A program made the position numbers and the translations under genes. From positions 11,789-75,788 of the forward strand of contig CAMLRX010000001.1 of assembly GCA_946482545.1 (NCBI GenBank): a DNA stretch of 64,000 bases, in the 5' to 3' direction. Source of the DNA: an uncultured Flavihumibacter sp. GTDB taxonomy: Bacteria; Bacteroidota; Bacteroidia; Chitinophagales; Chitinophagaceae. The notes under the pieces were generated by a model that worked only from the letters and a program-made list of their open reading frames with translations, was not told the origin of the DNA and ran no database searches. This document shows positions 17,206-25,018 of this stretch, piece by piece; positions within the stretch are counted from its first letter, which is position 1, and the number at the start of each line of letters is the position of its first letter.

Positions 17206-17447
17206 AAGGAAAAAACGGGCTGATGCTCACGTGCAGTGAAGCTACCGATTATGTTTCTCGGCTGGAAGAAGGGAAACTGAGTTTCTCCCAACGGGCAAAG
17301 TTACGGCTGCACCTGTTGCTCTGTCACCTTTGCAGGAAGTTCAGTGTGCAGAACGGCATTATCATCCGTATGGCAGGAAAGGAACAACGGGAAGAAACGC
17401 TTCCTCCGCAGGTGAAAAAAGCCTGGGAAGAAGCGTTAAAAAACTGA
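17196..17447 (+). CDS. Small zinc-finger (zf-HC2-like) putative anti-sigma factor
   Basis: An 83-residue protein overlapping the sigma-factor gene by ten bases, or by the four-base ATGA if the second ATG at 17202 is used. The segment LRLHLLLCHLCRKF gives the H-x3-C-x2-C pattern of the ZAS/zf-HC2 anti-sigma fold, although the protein has no membrane segment or long output domain. Its probable role is to bind and hold the ECF sigma upstream until a redox or metal signal. It ends one base before the convergent peroxiredoxin stop. Confidence 0.75.
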   Translation: MEMKGKNGLMLTCSEATDYVSRLEEGKLSFSQRAKLRLHLLLCHLCRKFSVQNGIIIRMAGKEQREETLPPQVKKAWEEALKN

Positions 17448-17448
17448 G

Positions 17449-18033
17449 TTAAAGGTGTGAAAGTATTTCCTTCACGCTGGGCCTTTTCCGGTAATCCATA
17501 TCGAAATACCGGTAAATAATTTTTCCTTTCTCATCAATGATGTACACGGCGGGAACCGGGAGGTTGGCACCATTCTCTCCATTCACTTCCGTGAGATCGA
17601 TCTTGAATTTCTTATACTGGTCGATCGTTTTTTGTTCTACCGGGAAAGCCACTTTATAGGCCTGCATGATCTTCAGTCCCTGGTCGTGAAGAATGGGGAA
17701 GTCTGCCTTTGTTTTGGCCACGGTTTTTGTGATGTTCTCCTGCTTTTCCGGTGTAATGGCCCAGATTGCGGCGCCTTTTTCCAGGATCAAAGCTGAAGAG
17801 TCCTGCAGGGCAGACAACTGCCGGTTGCAATATGGGCACCACTCACCACGGTAGAACACAAGCACCACTTTCCCTTTTTTTAATGCGCTGCTAAGTTGTA
17901 ATTTTTGTCCATCGCCGGTGCTGGCCGCAAAGTCTGGCGCGGCATCGTTCACCAGCAACCCAGATGGATCATTCTGGGCAAAAAGAACTGTTCCGAACAA
18001 TAAGGCTAAAACAAGACTGGATAACTTTTTCAT
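17449..18033 (-). CDS. Exported peroxiredoxin-like (AhpC/TSA, redoxin) protein
   Basis: A 194-residue thioredoxin-fold protein with signal peptide MKKLSSLVLALLFGTVLFAQ. The active site is VVLVFYRGEWCPYCNRQL (C66, C69), where peroxiredoxins usually have TxxC and thioredoxin-like proteins CxxC; both cysteines of a CxxC are present. FPILHDQGLKIMQAYKVAF and LPVPAVYIIDEKGKIIYRYF follow. It probably reduces peroxides or reshuffles disulfides in the periplasm. It converges with the zinc-finger gene with one base between stops, and is divergent from DoxX with a strong inverted repeat in the shared promoter region. Confidence 0.9.
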   Translation of the reverse strand: MKKLSSLVLALLFGTVLFAQNDPSGLLVNDAAPDFAASTGDGQKLQLSSALKKGKVVLVFYRGEWCPYCNRQLSALQDSSALILEKGAAIWAITPEKQENITKTVAKTKADFPILHDQGLKIMQAYKVAFPVEQKTIDQYKKFKIDLTEVNGENGANLPVPAVYIIDEKGKIIYRYFDMDYRKRPSVKEILSHL

Positions 18034-18074
18034 GAAACTTTTTAAATGTTTGTAATGAATACGCCCGGTTGAAG

Positions 18075-18102
18075 AAAACCTTACACCGCATTGTAAGGTT
18101 TT
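18075..18102. promoter_or_regulatory. Perfect 11-bp dyad in the peroxiredoxin/DoxX divergent promoter region
   Basis: AAAACCTTACA and TGTAAGGTTTT form a perfect inverted repeat around the six-base loop CCGCAT, followed by two more T on the plus strand. It lies 42 bases upstream of the peroxiredoxin start and 28 bases upstream of the DoxX start. The position between divergent genes argues for an operator (ACCTTAC...GTAAGGT resembles MerR-type dyads). The T-run also allows an attenuator or terminator reading towards DoxX. Confidence 0.55.
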
Positions 18103-18130
18103 TTGCTACCAGCCGTATTCACCTTAAAAA

Positions 18131-18538
18131 ATGAACACCAAACTCCTCTGGGTACTGCGCATACTGCCCGCAGTGGTATTGCTGCAAACTTTATACTTCA
18201 AGTTCAGCGCAGCGCCCGAATCGGTTTACATCTTTTCCACCATGGGCATGGAACCCGGTGGACGCCTGCTCACCGGTGTACTGGAATTGCTGGCCGCGCT
18301 CCTGTTGTTATGGCCCCGGTTCACCGCCTGGGGAGCCTTGCTGGGCTCGGGTCTCATGTGCGGCGCTTTGCTGGCGCACTTTACTGTATTGGGAATAGTC
18401 GTCATGGACGATGGTGGACTCCTTTTTTTCTATGCGTGTATGGTATTGTCCGCCTGTACCGCTTTGCTTGCGCTGGTGAAAAACAACAATCCCGCGATGC
18501 TTTTTTTCCGTAGATTTAGTCAGAACAAATCAGTGTAA
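18131..18538 (+). CDS. DoxX-family membrane protein
   Basis: A 135-residue inner-membrane protein with four hydrophobic segments: LLWVLRILPAVVLLQTLYFK, LTGVLELLAALLLLWP, WGALLGSGLMCGALLAHFTV and LFFYACMVLSACTALLAL. The first segment's phrase LYFKFSAAPESVYIFSTMGM resembles DoxX family proteins, often linked to redox and thiol-stress functions. It is followed after 14 bases by a DinB gene, then an overlapping NRDE gene, in one probable operon. The adjacent divergent peroxiredoxin supports a redox context. Confidence 0.85.
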   Translation: MNTKLLWVLRILPAVVLLQTLYFKFSAAPESVYIFSTMGMEPGGRLLTGVLELLAALLLLWPRFTAWGALLGSGLMCGALLAHFTVLGIVVMDDGGLLFFYACMVLSACTALLALVKNNNPAMLFFRRFSQNKSV

Positions 18539-18552
18539 AACTTCTATTCTAT

Positions 18553-19056
18553 ATGACCGGTATTCAACATGCCCTTGGTATTGTATTCCACCAACTCAAT
18601 CATCTTTTACAACATTTGCCGGCCCATCATTACAAACAAGCCTGTCACACCTTAATGGGCGCTTCCATCGGGCAGCACACCAGGCATATCATCGAAATGA
18701 TGCAGTGCCTGGCGGAAGGATACCTTTCCGGCACCGTGAACTATGAGAACAGGAAACGTGATCTCTTGCTGGAAACCTGTATTCAAACGGCAAAAGACAC
18801 CCTCGGGAAAATCGAGGCCAGCCTGCCTTCACAAGACAAAGCCATACAACTGGAGGTGCGCTACCATCCCGACAGCCAGGAACATACGGTGATCCAGACC
18901 AATTATTTCCGGGAACTGATCTACAATATTGAACACGCCATTCACCACATGGCGCAGATCAGAACAGGGGTGCAGGAAGTCGCGCCCATTGAATTGCCCT
19001 CTTCTTTCGGCGTGGCCTCATCCACTCTAAAATACCGGGAGCAATGTGCACAGTAA
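18553..19056 (+). CDS. DinB-like four-helix protein
   Basis: A 167-residue all-helical protein. Metal-site histidines typical of DinB/YfiT-like folds are visible: GASIGQHTRHIIEMMQCL near residue 40 and NIEHAIHHMAQIRTG near 130, separated by helices. Such proteins are often thiol-S-transferases or of unknown function. The ATG at 18553 gives a full-length domain. Its 3' end overlaps the NRDE gene start by 13 bases, suggesting coupled translation. Confidence 0.88.
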   Translation: MTGIQHALGIVFHQLNHLLQHLPAHHYKQACHTLMGASIGQHTRHIIEMMQCLAEGYLSGTVNYENRKRDLLLETCIQTAKDTLGKIEASLPSQDKAIQLEVRYHPDSQEHTVIQTNYFRELIYNIEHAIHHMAQIRTGVQEVAPIELPSSFGVASSTLKYREQCAQ

Positions 19057-19781
19057 CTTTTGTTCCGGGAGATAACGGTGTTTTACTGGGCTCAAGCAGG
19101 GATGAAAACACGGGGAGAACGCCCGCTTTATCACCGCAATGGTATGGTTCATCCGGCAAACGATTGCTTTATCCCAGGGATCCAAAAGGCGGAGGCACCT
19201 GGATCGCGATGGGTGAGAACGGCCACACGGGTATATTGCTGAACGGCGCGTTCATTAAACACGAATACCGCCCCCCCTATTCCCGGAGCCGGGGCACCAT
19301 CCTCCCTGCCATATTGCTGCATGAAGACCCTGTAATGGCATTCCGTAACCTCCCTCTTGCAGGTGTGGAGCCCTTTACCATTGTGTTGTATGGAAACAAT
19401 ACCTTGTTTGAATGCAGGTGGGATGAAAAGGTCCGGCATATCTGTGAACTGGATGCGGCAACCGCGCACATCTGGTCATCGGCCACACTCTATGATGAAA
19501 CGATGGCATCGGAGCGGAGAAGCTGGTTCAATACCTGGCTCACGCAGCATCCGGCTACTTCCGCGGATGCACTGCGCAAATTCCATCTTACGGGAGGCAT
19601 GGGTGCCGATACGGCTTATACCATCCGGATGGAACGCGAAACATCTATGCGCACGGTAAGCATCACTATTGTTGCTATCACCTCCGCTTCCGCGTCTATG
19701 CGATATACTGACCTGCTGAACGAAGCGCAGACGGAACTCAGTTGCCTTCACGCAACGGCTGCGGCTTCCGCGGACGTATAA
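19044..19781 (+). CDS. NRDE-family (TANGO2-like) protein
   Basis: A 245-residue protein of the NRDE/TANGO2 family. It begins M-C-T-V-T-F with Cys2, the position of the possible Ntn-type nucleophile. The signature N-R-D-E is here GSSRDENTGRTPALSP (S-R-D-E at 18-21). PKGGGTWIAMGENGHTGILL matches the next conserved block (family GGTW...N..G). The biochemical role of the family is unclear. Its 3' end overlaps the convergent NDH-2 gene by 44 bases. Confidence 0.88.
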   Translation: MCTVTFVPGDNGVLLGSSRDENTGRTPALSPQWYGSSGKRLLYPRDPKGGGTWIAMGENGHTGILLNGAFIKHEYRPPYSRSRGTILPAILLHEDPVMAFRNLPLAGVEPFTIVLYGNNTLFECRWDEKVRHICELDAATAHIWSSATLYDETMASERRSWFNTWLTQHPATSADALRKFHLTGGMGADTAYTIRMERETSMRTVSITIVAITSASASMRYTDLLNEAQTELSCLHATAAASADV

Positions 19782-21018
19782 TCAACCTGAGCGTCGGGTC
19801 GTTTGTAATGAACGACCAGAACCAGTTGTAAGCCAGTTTTGCTTTATTGCGGTAACCGGCAATGGGAATGATGTGAATGAACAGCCATACGAACCAGGCG
19901 AAGATTCCTTTAAAGAAGGCTTTCGGCAGGTCCACCACAGCTTTGAATTTAGAGATAATGGCCATACTGCCTTTATCGTTGTAGGTGAATGGTTTGGGCT
20001 GTCCGCCTTTCTCCATGATGGTGAGGTTCTTTGCAAGCAGAACGCCCTGCTGGATGGCTACCTGTGCCAGTTGCGGGTGTCCGTTAGGGAAAGCGGGATC
20101 GGAAGTTTGAAAACACAGATCTCCCAGGGCGAAGACATTTTGCGTGCCTTTCACCCGGTTCAGTTCATCTACCAAAACCCTTCGTCCCCGACCAATATTT
20201 TCCGCGGGCAAACCGGGTACTTCCCGGGCGATCACTCCTGAGGCCCAGATGAGCGTTGGTGTGGGAATGGTGCGCCCGTCGGCCAGCAACACTTCTCCGT
20301 TGGTATAATCTTTTACAGGGGTATTAAGGATGATGTTCACCCCCAGTTCCTGCAATACTTTATAAGCTTCTTCCTGCGATTTTTTACTCATGGGCCCCAG
20401 CAGCGCCTTTCCAGCATCTACCAGGTAAATATTGGAATGTATGCCACGAATTTCGGGGTAATCTTTGGCGCCCACGTTCCTTCCCATTTCCGCCAGCATA
20501 CCCGCCAGTTCCACCCCGGTGGGGCCGCCGCCAGCAATCACCACATTGAGCGCTTTCTCCCTTTCTTTCAGATCGCTGATGCGTGTGGCCTTTTCGATAT
20601 TAAGGAGCAGACAGTTGCGCAGGTGGAGCGCATCATCGATGGTTTTCATCGGCAATGCCCCTTTCTGTACATTCTCCATTCCGAAATAATTAGATTCCGT
20701 GCCCAGGGCCAGCACCAGGTAATCGTAGGAGATATTGCCCGTTTCCGTTTCAATGTAATTTCCGGCAGTATCCACCCGCAGCAAACTGCCCAGGTGGAAG
20801 CGAAGGTTGTTCTTGTGCTGGAACATCTTACGGAAGGGATAACTGATGTTGGAAGGCTCGATAAAGGCCGTTGCCACCTGGTAGATGAGCGGAGGAAAGA
20901 AATGGTAGTTGTTTTTATCTACCATCAGCACGTCAAAATACGGATTATCCGTCAGTTTTTTAACGAGATTAAGCCCTGCAAAACCACCACCCACAATCAC
21001 CACTTTCTTCTTTGCCAT
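19738..21018 (-). CDS. Type II NADH dehydrogenase (NDH-2-like FAD oxidoreductase)
   Basis: A 426-residue FAD/NAD(P)-binding protein that probably passes electrons from NADH to quinone at the inner face of the membrane. The FAD loop is KVVIVGGGFAGLNLVKKL at the N-terminus. A second nucleotide loop is VVIAGGGPTGVELAGMLAEM (around 160). NVFALGDLCFQ is the C-terminal FAD motif. The C-terminal amphipathic/membrane region GIFAWFVWLFIHIIPIAGYR is typical of NDH-2 anchoring. It is monocistronic and convergent with the NRDE gene. Confidence 0.93.
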   Translation of the reverse strand: MAKKKVVIVGGGFAGLNLVKKLTDNPYFDVLMVDKNNYHFFPPLIYQVATAFIEPSNISYPFRKMFQHKNNLRFHLGSLLRVDTAGNYIETETGNISYDYLVLALGTESNYFGMENVQKGALPMKTIDDALHLRNCLLLNIEKATRISDLKEREKALNVVIAGGGPTGVELAGMLAEMGRNVGAKDYPEIRGIHSNIYLVDAGKALLGPMSKKSQEEAYKVLQELGVNIILNTPVKDYTNGEVLLADGRTIPTPTLIWASGVIAREVPGLPAENIGRGRRVLVDELNRVKGTQNVFALGDLCFQTSDPAFPNGHPQLAQVAIQQGVLLAKNLTIMEKGGQPKPFTYNDKGSMAIISKFKAVVDLPKAFFKGIFAWFVWLFIHIIPIAGYRNKAKLAYNWFWSFITNDPTLRLIIRPRKPQPLREGN

Positions 21019-21149
21019 ATCTGTTGATTTTAGGAATGAACTTTCAAAAACCGTTCTACCGGCTTTGTTGGGGGATATGTAAAGGTAGGGTGGGTTTCAG
21101 GGAAAAACGACACACAATTTGGTGATTTTGTGTAGCATTTTACTACGGG

Positions 21150-22079
21150 TCAGGGACTGGTGCGCAGGAATTCAAGGTACTGGTTAAAAAAAGGCGAAAC
21201 AGGTTCCCCGGGCGCGGCGGCCCGCACAATATCTTCTACTTTCGCCAGACTTTCGGCCCTTACCGCGGCTACTTTTTTAGGTGCAAAAGGGTATGCTTTC
21301 GCCGCCATTTTTTTATCACTTGCAGAGAGTTTATTGTTGGGCGCGATAAAGCAGGGCGAAGCCTTTCCTTTTACGAACATCCAGGCGGGGAAGGAATAGT
21401 GCATCACCGATTTCCGGTCGTGGAGGGAATAGGTAAGTCCGCCACCGGGCATCTCTTTCATATTATGGTTCACGGTAGCCTTCGACCAGTTATTGGGTGG
21501 ACCGCCCAGGTATTTGTAAAGTTTGGGCCAATCGAAAGCACATTCCGCATCCGGCGACTGGTGCTCGTGGTGGAAACCGAGTGCATGGCCGAATTCATGC
21601 AATACGGTCGCCTCCCAGCCATCGGGAAGCATTTTGTCAAAGCCCTCATAATTCATAGTAATCTCCCCTTTCGGGGCGATGTCCTCATCTTTGGAATCGG
21701 TGCCTATCAGGGACCAATACCCGTTGTAAGAGAAACCAATCCTGATATGGGAAGCGTCATTCTTTCGCCACTTGCGGTATTGCTTTGTCTGCTTATTGTA
21801 GCCGAAATCAAACTGAATATTGGCGTGCGCGCTCCACAAGGCGGCTACTGTCGCAATCTTTTTGTGGAGTGCAGGGTCGCCACCTTTGAAACTCACTTTT
21901 AATACGCCGGGCTGCCAGAGTTTGAGGTCCTCGAATACCAATTCAACAGCATGTCCACCGGGGAAAGACGGAGCATTCCTGCGTCGGGCGGCATCGCGCT
22001 GCTCCATGCGCGCCTTCATGAAGTCCGGATACCCTTCCATAACGGGTACGGCTTCCTGGTTGCGGGTTTGTTTTGCCAT
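21150..22079 (-). CDS. Metzincin-type zinc metalloprotease (astacin/M12-like), no signal peptide
   Basis: A 309-residue protein with the extended zinc site TVLHEFGHALGFHHEHQSP, the HExxHxxGxxH motif of metzincins (H161, E162, H165, H171 from this start). A downstream Met-turn, SVMHYSFPAWMF, completes the fold. The central region YWSLIGTDSKDEDIAPKGEI precedes the site as in astacin-like enzymes of bacteria. ATG at 22079 gives M-A-K-Q-T-R-N-Q with no export signal; an upstream in-frame extension to 22271 is basic and overlaps the divergent GH78 start, so it is unlikely. The C-terminal extension of about 50 residues is Ala/Lys rich. Substrate and location are unknown. Confidence 0.85.
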   Translation of the reverse strand: MAKQTRNQEAVPVMEGYPDFMKARMEQRDAARRRNAPSFPGGHAVELVFEDLKLWQPGVLKVSFKGGDPALHKKIATVAALWSAHANIQFDFGYNKQTKQYRKWRKNDASHIRIGFSYNGYWSLIGTDSKDEDIAPKGEITMNYEGFDKMLPDGWEATVLHEFGHALGFHHEHQSPDAECAFDWPKLYKYLGGPPNNWSKATVNHNMKEMPGGGLTYSLHDRKSVMHYSFPAWMFVKGKASPCFIAPNNKLSASDKKMAAKAYPFAPKKVAAVRAESLAKVEDIVRAAAPGEPVSPFFNQYLEFLRTSP

Positions 22080-22194
22080 AGCAATGATTTTTAAGGATGC
22101 TACCAACCGCTTAACCAGCATTGTGAATGCAATGTAAATGTAAGACCATTTACCGGCACAATTCATAACTTGGGTAATACCTCCACTGATTTTT

Positions 22195-24867
22195 ATGAAG
22201 AAGAACAGCTTCCTGATTTTCCTGCTCCTGGTTTCCTTTACGTTAACGGCGCAACAAGCCCCCCTGTTCACGTTGCAATGCGAACACCTTCCAACCCCTA
22301 TCGGCCTTGATGCGCCCAGGCCCCGGCTGCAGTGGTCCGTAAATACACCGGCGCGGCAACAAACGCATTACAGGATTATGGTGGATACCGACTCCGCGAA
22401 ACTGGCAAAAGGTTCTGCAACCTGTTGGAACTCCGGAAAAACAGTTTCCGCGCAAACACTGGTTTCCTACCAGGGGAAAGAACTGGCACCGTTCACCCGG
22501 TATTTCTGGAAAGTGGAAGTATGGACCGATCCCGGGAAAAGTCCGGTTTCCTCCCCCATTGCTTATTTTGAAACGGGCATGATGGAAGGAAAAAACTGGC
22601 AGGGCGCATGGATTGCTGATGGCCAGAATATGCATTTCAAACCCGCCCCTTATTTCCGCAAATCCTTCCAGACCAGTAAAAAAATACAATCGGCCCGTGT
22701 TTATATCGCGGCAGCAGGGTTATTTGAACTCTCGCTGAACGGTGAAAAAACGGGTACCCAACGGCTTGATCCGATGTACACCCGTTTTGATAAACGCAAC
22801 CTGTACGTCACCTTTGATGTTACCCCGCAAATAAAACCAGGCAACAACAGCATCGGCGTTATCCTTGGCAACGGCTGGTACAACCACCAAAGTACGGCTG
22901 TCTGGAACTTTCACAAAGCAGGCTGGCGCGCAAGACCCTCCTTCTGCCTTAACCTGCGCATTCAATATACAGACGGCAGCGTGGAAACCATCGCAACCGA
23001 TACATCATGGAAAACCGCCACGGGCGCCATCACCTTCAACAGTATTTATACCGCTGAACATTACGATGCAAGACTGGAACAGAAAGGATGGAACACGCCG
23101 CAATTCAATGATACCCGCTGGCAAAGGGCCATTCTTTCCAAACCGCCTTCCCCGCACATCACGGCGCAAGCGCTCCACCCCATTCGTGAGGTGGAAACAA
23201 TTCGGCCCATCTCCATGAACCGCATCAACGACTCCGTTTCCGTATTCAACCTGGGCAGAAACATCTCCGGCGTAATCAGCATAAAGGTAACAGGACCAGC
23301 AGGAACGATCATCCGGTTGAAACACGGCGAAAGGCTTCTTCCCAATGGAAGAGTCGATCTCTCCAATATTGATGTGCACTACCGGCCCAAAGGAAACGAT
23401 GATCCCTTCCAGACCGATATCTTCATCCTTTCCGGCCAGGGCGAAGAATTTTTTAAGCCCCGCTTCAACTACAAAGGATTTCAATATGTGGAAGTACATA
23501 GTTCTCAACCGGTAAGCCTTTCCAAAGAAAGTATTACCGGTTATTTTATGCACAGTAATGTGCCTTCCATTGGTCATATCCGTTCCTCCAATCCAACACT
23601 TAATAAAATCTGGGAGGCCACCAATAACGCTTATTTATCCAATCTTTTCGGCTACCCTACTGATTGTCCGCAACGGGAAAAGAATGGCTGGACCGGCGAT
23701 GCGCACATTGCTGTGGAAACCGGCCTCTACAGTTATGATGCCTTTACCATCTACGAAAAATGGATGGCCGACCACCGCGATGAACAACAACCCAACGGTG
23801 TGCTTCCCTCCATCATCCCCACCTGGGGCGGATGGGGTTACGAATGGGGAAACGGTCCCGACTGGACCAGCACCATCGCCATCATTCCCTGGAACCTGTA
23901 CCTTTTTTACGGTGATGTGCAACCACTGAAAGACTGCTATTCCAACATTAAAAAATATGTTGACCATATCAACGAAATCAGTCCTTCCGGACTCACCGAC
24001 TGGGGACTGGGCGACTGGGTGCCCGTAAAATCCGTTTCTCCCAAAGAACTCACGTCTTCGATCTACTATTTCGTAGATGCCACCATTCTTTCCGAAGCCG
24101 CAAAGCTACTAGGTAACAATAACGATCATGCGAAGTACAAATTACTTGCTCAAAAAATACGAAACGCCATCAATACCAAATACCTGGATACCGCCAAAGG
24201 CATTTACGGCAGCGGGTTGCAAACCGAACTGAGCGCACCGCTCTGCTGGGGCATCGTGCCCGATGCGCTCCGCGCCAAAGTAGCCGCCAACCTCCACCAG
24301 CGCGTAGCAGCAGATGGCTACGCCCTGGACGTGGGCATTCTCGGCGCCAAAGCCATCCTGAACGCACTCAGCGAAAACGGCTATGCCAATACCGCTTACC
24401 AACTCGCTTCCAGGGAAACCTATCCCTCCTGGGGATGGTGGGTGAAAAACGGCGCCACCACACTCTACGAAAACTGGGACATCAACGCGAAGTCGGATAT
24501 TTCACTTAACCATATCATGTTTGGGGAAATAGGTGCATGGCTGTACAAAGGACCTGGCGGCATTAAACCCGACCCTACTCAACCAGGTTTTAAAAACGTA
24601 TTGCTGCAACCTCATTTCGTGGACGGGCTGGAAAACTTCGAAGCAAGCCACCACGGGCCTTATGGTGAAATCGTTTCTTCCTGGCGGAAAGAAAAAAACA
24701 GGATCATCTACAACGTAGTAATTCCTTTCAACAGCACCGCAACTTTACGATTGCCCGCAGGGATGACCTTGAAAACCATTAAAGGAGCTGCGCCTGAACC
24801 AAATGGAGTTGCGTTTCGTCTTTATGCCGGTACGTATACTTTTGAACTCGCCAGCGTTTCGCATTAA
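22195..24867 (+). CDS. Secreted alpha-L-rhamnosidase, GH78
   Basis: An 890-residue enzyme with signal peptide ending LTAQ. N-terminal beta-sandwich domains (around 25-330, including LGLDAPRPRLQW-like text and YTRFDKRNLYVTFDVT) precede the alpha/alpha six-barrel. The catalytic cluster reads D490-C-P-Q-R-E495-x6-D502, matching the 5- and 7-residue spacing of the acidic residues known in Bacillus RhaB. The distal general base is expected at E759 in TTLYENWDINA. A C-terminal beta-sandwich follows (SHHGPYGEIVSSW). It hydrolyses terminal alpha-L-rhamnose from plant or bacterial glycans. It is divergent from the metzincin gene and convergent with the GH30 genes, with a repeat element just after the stop. 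Confidence 0.95.
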   Translation: MKKNSFLIFLLLVSFTLTAQQAPLFTLQCEHLPTPIGLDAPRPRLQWSVNTPARQQTHYRIMVDTDSAKLAKGSATCWNSGKTVSAQTLVSYQGKELAPFTRYFWKVEVWTDPGKSPVSSPIAYFETGMMEGKNWQGAWIADGQNMHFKPAPYFRKSFQTSKKIQSARVYIAAAGLFELSLNGEKTGTQRLDPMYTRFDKRNLYVTFDVTPQIKPGNNSIGVILGNGWYNHQSTAVWNFHKAGWRARPSFCLNLRIQYTDGSVETIATDTSWKTATGAITFNSIYTAEHYDARLEQKGWNTPQFNDTRWQRAILSKPPSPHITAQALHPIREVETIRPISMNRINDSVSVFNLGRNISGVISIKVTGPAGTIIRLKHGERLLPNGRVDLSNIDVHYRPKGNDDPFQTDIFILSGQGEEFFKPRFNYKGFQYVEVHSSQPVSLSKESITGYFMHSNVPSIGHIRSSNPTLNKIWEATNNAYLSNLFGYPTDCPQREKNGWTGDAHIAVETGLYSYDAFTIYEKWMADHRDEQQPNGVLPSIIPTWGGWGYEWGNGPDWTSTIAIIPWNLYLFYGDVQPLKDCYSNIKKYVDHINEISPSGLTDWGLGDWVPVKSVSPKELTSSIYYFVDATILSEAAKLLGNNNDHAKYKLLAQKIRNAINTKYLDTAKGIYGSGLQTELSAPLCWGIVPDALRAKVAANLHQRVAADGYALDVGILGAKAILNALSENGYANTAYQLASRETYPSWGWWVKNGATTLYENWDINAKSDISLNHIMFGEIGAWLYKGPGGIKPDPTQPGFKNVLLQPHFVDGLENFEASHHGPYGEIVSSWRKEKNRIIYNVVIPFNSTATLRLPAGMTLKTIKGAAPEPNGVAFRLYAGTYTFELASVSH

Positions 24868-24868
24868 T

Positions 24869-24954
24869 GTTGCGTCGTAGCGTTGCGAAGTAGGAAGCAA
24901 TTGCGAGAGATTATTTTTTTCACGCAAAGACGCCAGGTAGCAAGGACGCAAGGA
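24869..24954 (+). repeat. Composite dispersed intergenic repeat, copy A
   Basis: Two elements lie in the GH78/GH30 gap. Element 1 (24869-24911) is 43 bases and matches the complement of 28937-28979 at 38 of 43 positions (shared core GCGTTGCGAAGTA). Element 2 (about 24921-24954) contains GCAAGGACGCAAGG and matches 28872-28906 in the same orientation. Gene-poor spacers of many Bacteroidota genomes carry such GCAAAGACGC-type repeats. No coding capacity is seen; the rest of the gap up to 25018 shows nothing else. Confidence 0.8.
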
Positions 24955-25018
24955 ACGGTTGAGGTGCTGCTTGTTGTAGGAGATTATTTTCTTGTTTGAG
25001 ATTGGGCAACGGAGGTGA

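Noticed and set aside
18077..18104. The dyad as a simple terminator of an upstream gene
   Set aside because: Both flanking genes start, not end, at this gap, so no upstream transcript on the plus strand needs termination here.
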